Source: Methanosphaera cuniculi (lineage in GTDB: Archaea; Methanobacteriota; Methanobacteria; Methanobacteriales; Methanobacteriaceae). Taken from it: a stretch of 64,000 nucleotides of DNA. Below the pieces are notes generated by a model that worked only from the letters and a program-made list of their open reading frames with translations, had not been told where the DNA came from and did no database searches. Position 1 is the stretch's first letter; each line of letters starts with the position of its first letter. Shown in pieces: positions 35,429 to 44,203 of this stretch. The translations under genes and the position numbers were made by a program. Where the stretch lies: assembly GCF_003149675.1 (NCBI RefSeq), contig NZ_LWMS01000031.1, positions 1 through 64,000 of the forward strand, written 5' to 3'.

Positions 35429-37597
35429 ATGGTTAAATATGACACTAGCAAGCCCATTCACTTAGCAATGGACTATACAAGATGTCGAAATTGTGACCGT
35501 GATAGAAGCATGCTAAATCAAATAGAAAATAGTTTGAAGTCAAAAGGTTTCAATGTAGTAGGTCAAAGGTATAGTCCAAATGGATTAGCATTGCTTACGA
35601 AAGATGATTTCGCAAAAGTAAAAGGACATGTAGGTATTAGTCTTGTAAATGGGGCAGATCCTGCTTCACTTTATGAAGTAGCACAAATCAAGGATGGAAA
35701 TTATTTACGTAGTCCAAGCGGTTCAGCACGGAGTGGAAGCTTCAAGTATGCAGAACAAAACCTAGCTCCACGTAATAATATTGTTTGTATGGCTTATTGG
35801 TACGGTTCTTGTGATCCTGTAAATCCGGGTGGAAAATGTGAAAAAAGAATAAGAGGTTCAGAGACTACAGGTCCGATTTATAATCCACGCGAGTTCATCG
35901 GAAAACATCATATTCCTGCATTCGCTAAAAGTGATTCTAAAGATCCTCTTGTTATTGCAGATAATATTGCAAAAATGTTCACAGTAACAAAGAAAAAAGA
36001 TAGTAATGGTAAAAATTTATCTTTGATGGATGTTATTGTCCAGTTTGGCTGGTCTGAGGGTAAGGCAAACACTATTGAACATGAACTAGAGTTTTATGGA
36101 GTTGCAGGTGAATCAGATATAAACAATAATAACAATAATAATACAAATACTGTTACTATTTCTCCTGATGATACTGTTTCCCAAATTATAATAGAGGAAA
36201 CATACACTAAAGCATACTTCCAGCAGATACAGCCACTAAAAACAGATCCTAATGGGAGTTTCAAACAATCATTACTACTTCCTTATAATGGAAAGTATAC
36301 TGTTAATATTCATTATGGGGGTAGCAGATATCATGCTCCAACAACTGCTTCATATAATATTGATAATAAAGGAGCAGTTGATTTCACACCTACTCTTATA
36401 GAGCAATGTATCACTACAACAACAAAAGAAGGTAAAACCACAATTCAAAAGGAAGGTGATGCTAGTAAAGTTAAACATACATATACGGTACGAACAACAA
36501 TAACTTATGAAAATGGAGCAGAAAAAAGTCGAAGTGTTGAAACAATACAAAATGATACCAGAGTAAAAGGAGCAACAACTACAACTAATACAAACACAAA
36601 TACAAATACAAATACAAATTATTCAATAACAGGTAAAAAAGATCCATTTAGTGTTGATATACCTGTAATTACAAATTCAGATGGAACAGTAGAACCTGAT
36701 GTTGCACATATGGGAAATAGTACTTATAGGTATAAAAAATATAGTCCTAGTGAAACAGTGACACTTCTTAAAGAACACTATACAGAGGTAATGCATCGTG
36801 ATAGTGTTTCAATGCAACTTAATAATTATAAAGAAAGTAAATATACTGCATTTCGAACAAAAGAAGAACCTAATGTTTTTAGAGTTATCTCCCGTACTCG
36901 TTGGAATGCAGTAGAAGAATGTATACTTAGATATCTTGTTCATGGACAAGGAATAGCATGGCCTGATGAAATTACCATTAATTTTGGTGAACAAAAAACA
37001 ATTATTAATGGAACAACAGTAAACTTCAAAAGTAAAGATGTTGTAAATATAAGTGTAAAAGATAAACAGAATACTGGATATACATGTGGTCCAACTAGTT
37101 GTAGTGCTTGTACTCAGGTTTTACATAATTATTATAGCGAACAATATTTACAACGACTTATTGGAGCTACTAGTGGTAGTGGTTCTGCTCCGTCTGCTCA
37201 TGTGAGAGCATTAAATAAATTGAATTTTAAGGCAGAATTATATTCATCACGTGATACATTGATAAGTCACCTTAGAAGTGGACGTCCTGCTGTAATCCAT
37301 GTGTGGAATCATTATATTTGTGCAGCTTCTATTTCTCCTGATGAAAGTAAGATTTTGATGATTAATAGTACGGAGAGTGGTAATTATAGTCCTACTACAG
37401 GTTGGGCTGATACTTCAACTGTTGAAAAACGGCGTGGTGGACGGAGTGCAGTTAGGGTGAGTTTAAATTGGACTATTACTGATACTGATAAGGCGAAATT
37501 TAATCATTTTTATAATAGTATGGGTGGTGCTTGGAATAAGCCTTATGTTCATGAAAAAATTTGTAATGCGAATTCAGGTGTGAATGTATTCCTTTAA
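35429..37597 (+). CDS. C39-like lysin with N-terminal unknown domain (module 1)
   Basis: A 722-residue protein. Residues 1-225 form a Cys/His-rich domain with DPVNPGGKCEKRIRG and FGWSEGKANTIEHELEFYG; it is not recognised by me, and a second enzyme or a wall-binding role is possible. Residues about 245-330 are one Ig-like domain. Residues about 380-405 are an Asn/Thr repeat linker, coded by repeated ACAAAT. Residues about 540-690 are the C39-like peptidase with Cys553 (YTCGPTSCSAC), His628 (NHYICAASI) and a late Asn (MINSTE). The C-terminal 40 residues (KFNHFYNSMGGAWNKPY) are shared by its homologues. It follows Tal by 24 bases and probably degrades pseudomurein. Confidence 0.75.
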   Translation: MVKYDTSKPIHLAMDYTRCRNCDRDRSMLNQIENSLKSKGFNVVGQRYSPNGLALLTKDDFAKVKGHVGISLVNGADPASLYEVAQIKDGNYLRSPSGSARSGSFKYAEQNLAPRNNIVCMAYWYGSCDPVNPGGKCEKRIRGSETTGPIYNPREFIGKHHIPAFAKSDSKDPLVIADNIAKMFTVTKKKDSNGKNLSLMDVIVQFGWSEGKANTIEHELEFYGVAGESDINNNNNNNTNTVTISPDDTVSQIIIEETYTKAYFQQIQPLKTDPNGSFKQSLLLPYNGKYTVNIHYGGSRYHAPTTASYNIDNKGAVDFTPTLIEQCITTTTKEGKTTIQKEGDASKVKHTYTVRTTITYENGAEKSRSVETIQNDTRVKGATTTTNTNTNTNTNTNYSITGKKDPFSVDIPVITNSDGTVEPDVAHMGNSTYRYKKYSPSETVTLLKEHYTEVMHRDSVSMQLNNYKESKYTAFRTKEEPNVFRVISRTRWNAVEECILRYLVHGQGIAWPDEITINFGEQKTIINGTTVNFKSKDVVNISVKDKQNTGYTCGPTSCSACTQVLHNYYSEQYLQRLIGATSGSGSAPSAHVRALNKLNFKAELYSSRDTLISHLRSGRPAVIHVWNHYICAASISPDESKILMINSTESGNYSPTTGWADTSTVEKRRGGRSAVRVSLNWTITDTDKAKFNHFYNSMGGAWNKPYVHEKICNANSGVNVFL

Positions 37598-37715
37598 ACT
37601 ACTATTTTTTAGGTGGTTTGATATATATGTAGTATTATATTTGTGGTGTTTTAGTTAGATTAAATTTTTTAGTATAATATAGTAAAATAAAAAAAAATTT
37701 AATTGATGTGATAAA

Positions 37716-38655
37716 ATGTTAGATTGTAAAACAATAAACCTAAAAAAAGGATCAACAGGAACAAAAGTAAAAGAACTACAAATAATACTCCAAAAAAAAG
37801 GATACTATGATGGAGTAATAGATGCGATTTATGGTGATCTTACAGTACAAGCAGTAAAACTCTTACAAAGAGAACAAGGTAACTCTCCTGACGGCTGGTT
37901 CGGAACAAAAACATGCAGTAAAATAAATCAAAATACAACTCTAGAAACACCACAAGGAAATACAAATGCTAGTGGTCAAAAGTTTATGAAAGACGAAATT
38001 ATTAAAGCTGGGAAAGTATTTAGGCAACATATAAAGAATAATAATAATTATCCAAATTATCTTGAAATGAAAAATAGTAATGGAAAAACATATCAAGTTA
38101 GTAGAGCATTATACATGGGAATATTCGAAGGAATGAATATGTTCTCAATCAAAAAAGGAAGACTTCCTAATTACGTTGTTGCAAATAGTACTGCTAATAA
38201 TCCTCTTTGTATTGATTACCAGAATAATGGATATAATTGTGGTCCTACAAGTCTTTCAATGTGTATACAGATGTACGGAGAATATATCAGTGAGTCAACT
38301 CTTGCAAATGTATGTGGAACAACCCGTAATGGAACAAGTCCTGCAAGTTTGAATTCAGGAGCTAAAAAAATATGGATACAAATTATCAGAAATTCCACGT
38401 AATATGAATAGTGTAAGAAATAGTTTAGCTAAATGTCGACCTGTATTGATGCATATTCATACATCATATAGTGGAGGGCGAAGTTGTCTAGGATATCGAG
38501 GAGCTTACGGTCATTATATAATGTGTTACGGTACAAAAGGAAATAATTATCTTCTTGCAGATCCTACAAAAGGATTTAAAACTTGTAGCTCATCAAGTAT
38601 AGATAATGCACGAAGTAGTGACTTTATGAAGTACTATAGTGTGGAAATAATATAA
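37716..38655 (+). CDS. Peptidoglycan-binding-domain lysin with C39-like peptidase (module 1), frameshifted
   Basis: The corrected reading is about 312 residues. The written sequence breaks at the A7 run 38364-38370, where the intact homologue at 40553 has A6. Removing one base joins GAKK to YGYKLSEIPRN and continues to 38655. Residues 5-70 are a PG_binding_1 domain (KGSTGTKVKELQIILQKKGY). About 90-160 are two pseudomurein-binding-type repeats (AGKVFRQHIKNNNNYPNYL is one). Cys175 (NCGPTSLS) starts the C39-like peptidase; the His is in GHYIMCYG and the Asp in ADPTKG. It is a secreted or co-released endolysin type without signal peptide. It lies last in the tail module. Confidence 0.8.
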
Positions 38656-38694
38656 ATAAAATATATATGTTATAATGAACAATATATTATTGTT

Positions 38695-38743
38695 TGAACG
38701 TTTATTAGACGTTCACTCATTTCATAATATTTCTAGAAATATT
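38695..38743. repeat. Two short dyads after the lysin gene
   Basis: tgaacg/cgttca (38695-38700, 38710-38715, 9-base loop) and the perfect 18-base palindrome aatatttctagaaatatt (38726-38743) follow the lysin stop within 90 bases. They could be a terminator or protein-binding sites. Confidence 0.45.
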
Positions 38744-39200
38744 GTAAAAGAAAATGATTAATCTAAAGTAGATTTAAAATATTTATTTTTTATTTTGAAT
38801 TTTCTAATAAAAAGGAGATTACCTCTTTTTTACTCTTACTTTATTCATTGTGGTAAGAGTATTTGTTTTTCACTGATGATGATAGGTTTTTTTTGTTTTA
38901 CCTTTTGTCATTTGTAGTTCTTCTTTTTATTAATTTCAAAAAAAAGAGAATAAAGGACTTTACTCTATTTTTAATTAATTATTTTTTTTTTTGAATTTTT
39001 GATATTTTTTAGAATAACCTGTGTTCAAATATAACATATTTTCTATAACTTCTATGTTCATGTTTTTTTCTTATTTTTTATTTTTTTTTAGGTCATATTT
39101 TTAAATCTAAATAAATACTGTTTTTTAATAACTTATTTTATATAATATTCTATTTTTATTTTTAATTTATCTTAATAATAAAAATTTATTCTTACATTAA

Positions 39201-39210
39201 TTATATATAA
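39201..39210 (+). promoter_or_regulatory. TATA box of the histone gene
   Basis: TTATATATAA lies about 40 bases before ATG 39248, and the ribosome site AAGGTGA is at 39237-39243. Confidence 0.45.
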
Positions 39211-39247
39211 TAGAATAATACATACTATTATATAAGAAGGTGAAATT

Positions 39248-39454
39248 ATGACGGAAATACCAATAGCACCAGTCATGAGGATGATAAAAAACACAAGTAA
39301 TGTAAGAGTAAGTAAAGATGCTGGAATAGAGTTAACAAAAATTTTAGAAAGTATTGGCACAGAAATATCAAAAGATGCTGTTATGCTTGCTAAGCATGCT
39401 GGTCGTAAGACTGTGAAATCATTGGATATCCTTCTTGCATATGAAAATTATTAA
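39248..39454 (+). CDS. Archaeal histone
   Basis: A 68-residue histone fold protein of the HMfB type, full length. It begins MTEIPIAPVMRMIKN like the P-I-A-P-x-x-R-x-I-K start of archaeal histones and ends AKHAGRKTVKSLDILLAY, the H-A-G-R-K-T-x-x-x-x-D-I pattern, which holds the DNA-contact Arg/Lys-Thr. It would dimerise and wrap DNA. It sits alone in the hinge between the two tail modules. It could be a viral gene that compacts or regulates the genome, or a host gene if this region is chromosomal. The start is ATG after AAGGTGA. Confidence 0.92.
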   Translation: MTEIPIAPVMRMIKNTSNVRVSKDAGIELTKILESIGTEISKDAVMLAKHAGRKTVKSLDILLAYENY

Positions 39455-39598
39455 AACATATTAATAGTTTAGAGTGATTTTTTTTTAAATTTTTTTTGTA
39501 CTAAGAAAAAAATGATATGTTAGAGCCACTCTCTTTTTTTATGAGTTTATATAATAATTTTTTGGTTAGATTTAAAAAAATTTTTTTTAGAGCATAAT

Positions 39599-39627
39599 AT
39601 TAAATCCAATTTTATATTGGATTTAAT
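39599..39627. repeat. Perfect 12-bp inverted repeat
   Basis: attaaatccaat and attggatttaat pair perfectly around the loop tttat, with T-runs after it. It suits a terminator of the histone transcript or a DNA cruciform. Confidence 0.55.
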
Positions 39628-39838
39628 TTATTGTTCAGACTATTTATTACTTATTTGTTTTATTTTGTTTTTATTTTTTTATTTTTTTATTTTTTATTTT
39701 AATTATTTACTTTTTTATGTTTTATTTTTATTATAAATCGTTTTCTATTCTTTTTTATAAACTATAACTATATATAGTATAATATATATAAATATTATTG
39801 TCAAGTAATTATACTAAAAATGTAAAAGGTGTTATGAT

Positions 39839-39928
39839 ATGTCACTTTTATATTTTATAGTTTATTTGTATAATTGTTGTATAAATTCGATATACTTTAC
39901 ATTTGAAGTCATACTATTTCAAGTGTAA
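39839..39928 (+). CDS. Doubtful small hydrophobic peptide
   Basis: A 29-residue ORF (MSLLYFIVYLYNCCINS...) with a ribosome site AAAGGTG (39825-39831) seven bases before the ATG and a TATA-like atatataaat at about 39784-39793. The hydrophobic first half could be one membrane helix. Low complexity of the region makes chance likely. Confidence 0.25.
   Translation: MSLLYFIVYLYNCCINSIYFTFEVILFQV
39897..39928. repeat. 11-bp inverted repeat with one mismatch
   Basis: ttacatttgaa and ttcaagtgtaa flank a 10-base loop. It overlaps the end of the doubtful ORF at 39839. Confidence 0.4.
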
Positions 39929-39953
39929 AAACAAATGAGAAAATGTTTAAAAA

Positions 39954-39979
39954 AATGTCAAAAACATAATGTCAAAAAC
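39954..39979. repeat. Two direct repeats, 12 bp
   Basis: aatgtcaaaaac occurs at 39954-39965 and again at 39968-39979. Only two copies are seen, so an iteron function is speculative. Confidence 0.4.
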
Positions 39980-40065
39980 TCTTAAAACACTCTCAAATAT
40001 CATCACCAACTACTTTTTAGAAAAAATAATAACAAAAAGTAGAAAATCTTAGTATATCGAAAAAT

Positions 40066-40124
40066 ATTTCGTTATATCGAGGTATAGTGAAATTAAGTTC
40101 ACGTAAACCTTGATATAACGAAAT
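40066..40124. repeat. 17-bp inverted repeat hairpin
   Basis: atttcgttatatcgagg (40066-40082) pairs with ccttgatataacgaaat (40108-40124), with one mismatch and a 25-base loop. A further copy of tatatcga lies just left of it (40053-40060). It is the longest dyad in the window and stands between converging genes. Confidence 0.6.
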
Positions 40125-40261
40125 TTAAGTTATACTTTTTTATTTTTTAATCCCAATTCTCATAAAAAAAAGCTGTAAATTTTATTTTTTTTCGGTTTTA
40201 GTTTTCTAGTCTATTTCGATCGTATATCTATTTTTATAGACTTATGAGAGATTTTAACTTT

Positions 40262-40369
40262 TCATTTGAAACGAATGTTTTCAATTGTAGTTTCCATTTT
40301 CCATGAAAGTATCATTTTCTCACTAAAAATACCTTTGTTCTCTTTCACCTTTTGTAAAATAAGTATCAT
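40262..40369 (-). CDS. Possible small leaderless protein
   Basis: A 35-residue ORF on the minus strand (MILILQKVKENKGIFSEKM...), mixed charged and hydrophobic, downstream of the lysin at 40553. A TATA-like tttatata lies at about 40399-40406, so the message would begin at or just before the ATG and would lack a ribosome site. A longer open frame to 40504 exists but its N-terminus is low-complexity. No function is recognisable. Confidence 0.3.
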   Translation of the reverse strand: MILILQKVKENKGIFSEKMILSWKMETTIENIRFK

Positions 40370-40552
40370 TTTGATAATATATATTATATTAAAAGTAGTA
40401 TATAAACTTTTATAAAATATAGCTAAAAAACGATAAAAATAAACAATTAAAACAAGTAAAATCACAAAAAAACAATTAAAACCTAATAAAACAAGAAAAA
40501 ACAAATAATAAAATAAGAAAAAAGATAAAAAAAAGAATAAAAAACAAAAAAA

Positions 40553-41488
40553 CTATACAATACAAACCGAATAATACTTCATAAACTCACCACTCCGAGC
40601 ATTATCAATACTAGTACTACTGCAAGTCTTGAAACCTTTAGTCGGATCTGCAAGTTTATAATAATTACCATTTGTACCATAACACATTATATAATGACCA
40701 TAAGCTCCTCTATACCCAAGACAAGAACGTCCCCCACTGTAAGATGTGTGTATGTGCATTATTACTGGTCTACACTTAGCAAGACTTTCTTTTACTGCAT
40801 TAATATTTCTAGGAATTTCAACAAGTTTATACCCATATTTTTTAGCCCCCATTTTTAATTCAGAAGGTCCTGTTCCATTTGATCCTGTATCACAAGCACG
40901 AGCAAGAATAGGCTCACTTATATATTCTCCGTACATCTGTATACACATTGAAAGACTTGTAGGACCGCAATTAACTCCGTTGTTTTGATAATCTATACAG
41001 AGAGGATTATTAGCAGTACTACTTGCTACTACAAAGTTAGGTAGTCTTCCATTTTTGATTGCGAACATATTCATTCCTTCAAATAAGCCCATATACAGTG
41101 CTTTACTGACCTGATATGTTTTTCCACTACTATTTTTCATTTCAATATAGTTAGGATAGTTATTATTGTTTTTGATATGTTGTCTGAATACTTTTCCGGC
41201 TCTAATGATTTCATCTTTTAGAAATTTTTGGTTACTTGCATTTATATTTCCTGTTGGTGTTGTTCCTGTTTTTTGATCTAATTTACTACATGTTTTAGGT
41301 CCAAAGTTTCCATCTGGGTCGTTTCCTTGTTTTCTTTGGAGGAGTTTTACTGCTTGTACTGTTATGTCTCCATAGTCTCCGTCGATTTTTCCGTCATAGT
41401 ATCCTTTGTTTTGGAGTATTGTTTGTAATTCTTTTACTTCTGCTCCTTTTGAGCCTTTTTTTAGGTTTATTGTTTTACAATTTAGCAT
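40553..41488 (-). CDS. Peptidoglycan-binding-domain lysin with C39-like peptidase (module 2)
   Basis: A 311-residue intact homologue of the gene at 37716. Residues 5-70 form PG_binding_1 (KGSKGAEVKELQTILQNKGY). About 88-118 and 128-158 look like pseudomurein-binding repeats (FRQHIKNNNNYPNYIEM, LPNFVV). Peptidase residues are Cys174 (NCGPTSLSM), His265 (GAYGHYIMCYG) and Asp281 (LADPTKG). It has no signal peptide or membrane helix, so it needs a holin, cell lysis or virion release to reach the wall. Ribosome site AGGAG precedes the ATG. It shows what the frameshifted copy at 37716 should encode. Confidence 0.88.
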   Translation of the reverse strand: MLNCKTINLKKGSKGAEVKELQTILQNKGYYDGKIDGDYGDITVQAVKLLQRKQGNDPDGNFGPKTCSKLDQKTGTTPTGNINASNQKFLKDEIIRAGKVFRQHIKNNNNYPNYIEMKNSSGKTYQVSKALYMGLFEGMNMFAIKNGRLPNFVVASSTANNPLCIDYQNNGVNCGPTSLSMCIQMYGEYISEPILARACDTGSNGTGPSELKMGAKKYGYKLVEIPRNINAVKESLAKCRPVIMHIHTSYSGGRSCLGYRGAYGHYIMCYGTNGNYYKLADPTKGFKTCSSTSIDNARSGEFMKYYSVCIV

Positions 41489-41683
41489 TTTATTTTTTTT
41501 CTCCTAATTTTTTTTGGTTTTTGTAAAAAAGATTTTTGTATCTTGATTTTACAAATATATTTATTGTATATCCAATTTTCTATTACCCGATATTTTTTTA
41601 TTAAGATTATGAAAAAAATAAAATATAAGAGAGAGGGAGGCTGGGAAGTCTTTTTTTTCTCTTTTTTTTTAACTAAAATTTGT

Positions 41684-41700
41684 ATACCCCTTAAGGGTAT
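41684..41700. repeat. Dyad in the gap between lysin genes
   Basis: ATACCC and GGGTAT flank CTTAA in the 291-base gap upstream of the lysin at 40553. On the minus strand a TATA-like stretch (about 41717-41740) precedes it. The site could be a terminator for the 41780 gene or an operator for the lysin. Confidence 0.35.
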
Positions 41701-41779
41701 TCTATTTTTTAATTATAATATACTTGATATATATTAACTATACTCATTTTTACAATTTAAACAAACTACAATTTTTCAA

Positions 41780-44182
41780 CTAATAATTTGGAGGATATAA
41801 AAATGTTTTCAACCATTGAGCACCTCCATCTGTATATTGATATCCTGTAGTTGCAATTTTTTCATGAGTATGTGGTGAATTCCAAGCTCCTCCCATGCTA
41901 CTATAAAAATGATTAAATTTCTGTTTTTCTTGTTCAGTAATAGTCCAATTTAATTCTATCATCACACCATTTCTACTAATCTGCCTAGTACTATCATCTT
42001 TTAATATTGATTCACTATGCCAACCAGTAAGATGACCATAACTAGAATTTACAGTACTATTTACATAAAAATAATTTCCCTCATTATCATAATCACAAAC
42101 TGCTATATAATGACTCGGTCCATGCAATATAAAAGGTTTTCCTGATTTTATATGATCTCTCATTTTTGAAATATTTGCATTATGATATTTACATTTAAAT
42201 TCAAGTTTTTCAAGTGCTACCTTATGCTGATCAGGACCCGTACTTCCTCCTCCTATCATTCTTCTAAATTTTTGTTCACTATAATAATTGTGCAAGACTT
42301 GTGTACAAGCACTACAACTTTTAGGACCACATGAACTACCGTCATTTTGAGGATCACGAACACTTATATTACATACATTCGCTGCTTTAAATGGTACTGT
42401 ATTTCCATTTATTGTTGTTTTTAAATCCTTAAAATTTACTGTTATTTCATCAGGATATGGACCTCCCTGACTCCATACTAGATATCTTAGTAGTGTTTCT
42501 TCTACTGCATTCCATGCTTCTCTGTGTATTACGTGAAATGTGTTAGGTTCTTCTTTTGACCTGAAAGCAGTATACTTACTATCTTTATAATTATGAAGTT
42601 GTAGGCACTTACTATCACGCTTCATTACTTCCGTATAATGTTCTTTTAGTAATGTATATGTAGCTGTATTACTATACCATTTATAATTATATGTTGCATT
42701 TCCCATTACTGCTACATTTGGTGTTCCTCTTTCTGTAAGGCTTATATCTTCACTGAATGGATCATGACGTCCGGTAAGACTAGGACTAACAGGAGTAGTA
42801 GGAGTAGTAGGAGTAGTGGGAGTAGTTGGTGTAGTAGGATTTGTTGGAAGTGGTGTAGTAGTAGTTGTAGTAGTACCCTGAGGAGTAGTAGTAACAGTTT
42901 GTGCAGTATCTATACCCGTATTTGAAATTATTGAAACTGTCTGTGTATCATTTTGTATTATCTCCGTACTTCTACTTTTTTCAATACCATTTTCAAAATT
43001 AATTATAGTACGAACTGTATATGTATGTTTATTCCCTTCTGAATCAATATTTTTTACAATTTCAGTTTTTCCATCTGAATATGTTGTAGTAGTACTTTTT
43101 TCAACAAGTACAGGAGTAAAATTAGCTACTCCCTTGTTATCTATCAAGAAGCTTTTTGTTGAGGGAGCATAATTTTTAGAACCTCCATAATGAACATTTA
43201 CATTATATTTCCCATTAAATGGTAGCTTGATTTTGTGTTTAAATACACCGTTAGAGTCTGTTTTTAGTGCTTGTATTTCTTGAAAATATGCTTTTGTATA
43301 AGTTTCATCTATTATCTGTTGTGTTATTGTTTTTTCATTTGTATCTGTTATCGTTACTGTATCACTTATTACTTCCCCTGATGGATCTGTAGTAGTATCA
43401 GTAGTAATAGTTGTATCAGTAGTAGTTATAGTAGTATCAGTAATAGTAGTAGATGGGAGTGTATTATCTCCCCCCTCTTCATAAATACCATAAAAATTTA
43501 GTTCATGTTCTATTGTGTTAGCTTTTCCCTCTGACCAACCATATTCTACAATTACATCATATAAAGGCATATAATTTCCATTTACATCTTTTTTCTTTGT
43601 AATTGTAAACATTTTTTCAATATAATCTACGATTGTTTGAATGTCTTTTGTATGTTTACACAAACAGGGTACATTATATTCTCCTATATATTTCCGCGGA
43701 TTTTTTAAGTATCCATCAACACTTGTTCTATCCCTAATATGATCTTCACAACCTCCACCAGGATTTACTGGATCACAAGCAGTATACCACCATGCAATTA
43801 TTGTAACATTATTTTTTGGATATAATGTAGATTGTGAATATTTATATCCGGAAGTATAATTATAAATTAAATTTTTATTTTTATCATAAACTAATTTGCC
43901 ATTTTCATCTTTTTTTGGATGTATTTGGGCTGCTTCACGAATATTTGCAGGATCAGCACCATTTACTAAAAGAATTGCTACACGATCATTACAATTACAA
44001 AAATCATAATTATAAATATCTGCTGAAGAACCAGGACCGTATCTTGTTTTTACAACTTTAAAACCTTTTTTTTCAAATGTTTCTTTAATTTTTTGAAGTT
44101 TATTTTTATCTTTTTGACAACCTCTACAATCAGTATAATCCATTGATATTTGTATTGGTCTGCTTGTATCATATTTAACCAT
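41780..44182 (-). CDS. C39-like lysin, homologue of the module 1 lysin (module 2)
   Basis: An 800-residue protein that matches 35429 over its whole length. The N-domain (1-235) has DPVNPGGGCEDHIRD and YGWSEGKANTIEHELNFYG. It is followed by an Ig-like domain (about 270-345), a Thr/Pro linker with repeated TPT (about 450-475, coded by repeated GTA units), and the peptidase at about 600-760. That peptidase has Cys in SSCGPKSCSAC, His in GPSHYIAV and Asn in YVNSTV; note CGPKS instead of CGPTS. The C-terminal end NHFYSSMGGAWNSPHTHEKI is shared. It has ribosome site GGAGGAGG, and is followed on the same strand by a 291-base gap. Confidence 0.78.
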   Translation of the reverse strand: MVKYDTSRPIQISMDYTDCRGCQKDKNKLQKIKETFEKKGFKVVKTRYGPGSSADIYNYDFCNCNDRVAILLVNGADPANIREAAQIHPKKDENGKLVYDKNKNLIYNYTSGYKYSQSTLYPKNNVTIIAWWYTACDPVNPGGGCEDHIRDRTSVDGYLKNPRKYIGEYNVPCLCKHTKDIQTIVDYIEKMFTITKKKDVNGNYMPLYDVIVEYGWSEGKANTIEHELNFYGIYEEGGDNTLPSTTITDTTITTTDTTITTDTTTDPSGEVISDTVTITDTNEKTITQQIIDETYTKAYFQEIQALKTDSNGVFKHKIKLPFNGKYNVNVHYGGSKNYAPSTKSFLIDNKGVANFTPVLVEKSTTTTYSDGKTEIVKNIDSEGNKHTYTVRTIINFENGIEKSRSTEIIQNDTQTVSIISNTGIDTAQTVTTTPQGTTTTTTTPLPTNPTTPTTPTTPTTPTTPVSPSLTGRHDPFSEDISLTERGTPNVAVMGNATYNYKWYSNTATYTLLKEHYTEVMKRDSKCLQLHNYKDSKYTAFRSKEEPNTFHVIHREAWNAVEETLLRYLVWSQGGPYPDEITVNFKDLKTTINGNTVPFKAANVCNISVRDPQNDGSSCGPKSCSACTQVLHNYYSEQKFRRMIGGGSTGPDQHKVALEKLEFKCKYHNANISKMRDHIKSGKPFILHGPSHYIAVCDYDNEGNYFYVNSTVNSSYGHLTGWHSESILKDDSTRQISRNGVMIELNWTITEQEKQKFNHFYSSMGGAWNSPHTHEKIATTGYQYTDGGAQWLKTFLYPPNY
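42780..42850. repeat. Low-complexity GTA-rich repeat in lysin linker
   Basis: Repeats of ggagtagta and close variants encode a Thr-Pro-Thr linker on the minus strand. A second set with cagtagta units lies at about 45710-45770 in the neighbouring lysin. Such runs can change length by slippage. Confidence 0.6.
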
Positions 44183-44203
44183 TTAAATCCTCCTCCTTTT
44201 TTT

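Larger units (their letters stand above)
18938..38655 (+). repeat. Tail module 1 (diverged inverted copy of 40553-64000)
   Basis: Seven genes, tape measure to lysin, in the same order as in 40553-64000 but on the opposite strand. Similarity is clear in protein and uneven in DNA. Confidence 0.85.
38656..39247 (+). other. Gap between lysin and histone genes
   Basis: About 590 AT-rich bases without a credible gene. It holds the dyads at 38695-38743, several T-runs at 38821-39110 that may end transcription, and the histone promoter near its right end. This is the left part of the hinge between the two inverted tail modules. Confidence 0.45.
39455..40261. other. Mostly non-coding hinge with dense hairpins
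   Basis: About 800 bases between the histone gene and the first minus-strand ORF. The content is very T-rich on the + strand with many runs, one doubtful small ORF (39839), and four dyads or repeats listed separately (39599, 39897, 39954, 40066). Transcription from both sides converges here. The mix of hairpins and short direct repeats would suit an origin, a terminator zone or a recombination site; the sequence alone does not decide. Confidence 0.45.

Noticed and set aside
36590-36620. ACAAAT repeats as telomere-like or regulatory element
   Set aside because: They lie inside the lysin frame and encode an Asn-Thr linker.
40262-40504. 80-codon minus-strand membrane protein
   Set aside because: The first half is a low-complexity Phe/Leu run with a weak start. 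Only the last 35 codons from the ATG at 40369 look protein-like.
38656-40552. Integrase or attachment site in the hinge
   Set aside because: No recombinase ORF, tRNA gene or repeated att-like core was found between the modules. The dyads alone do not prove an attachment site.
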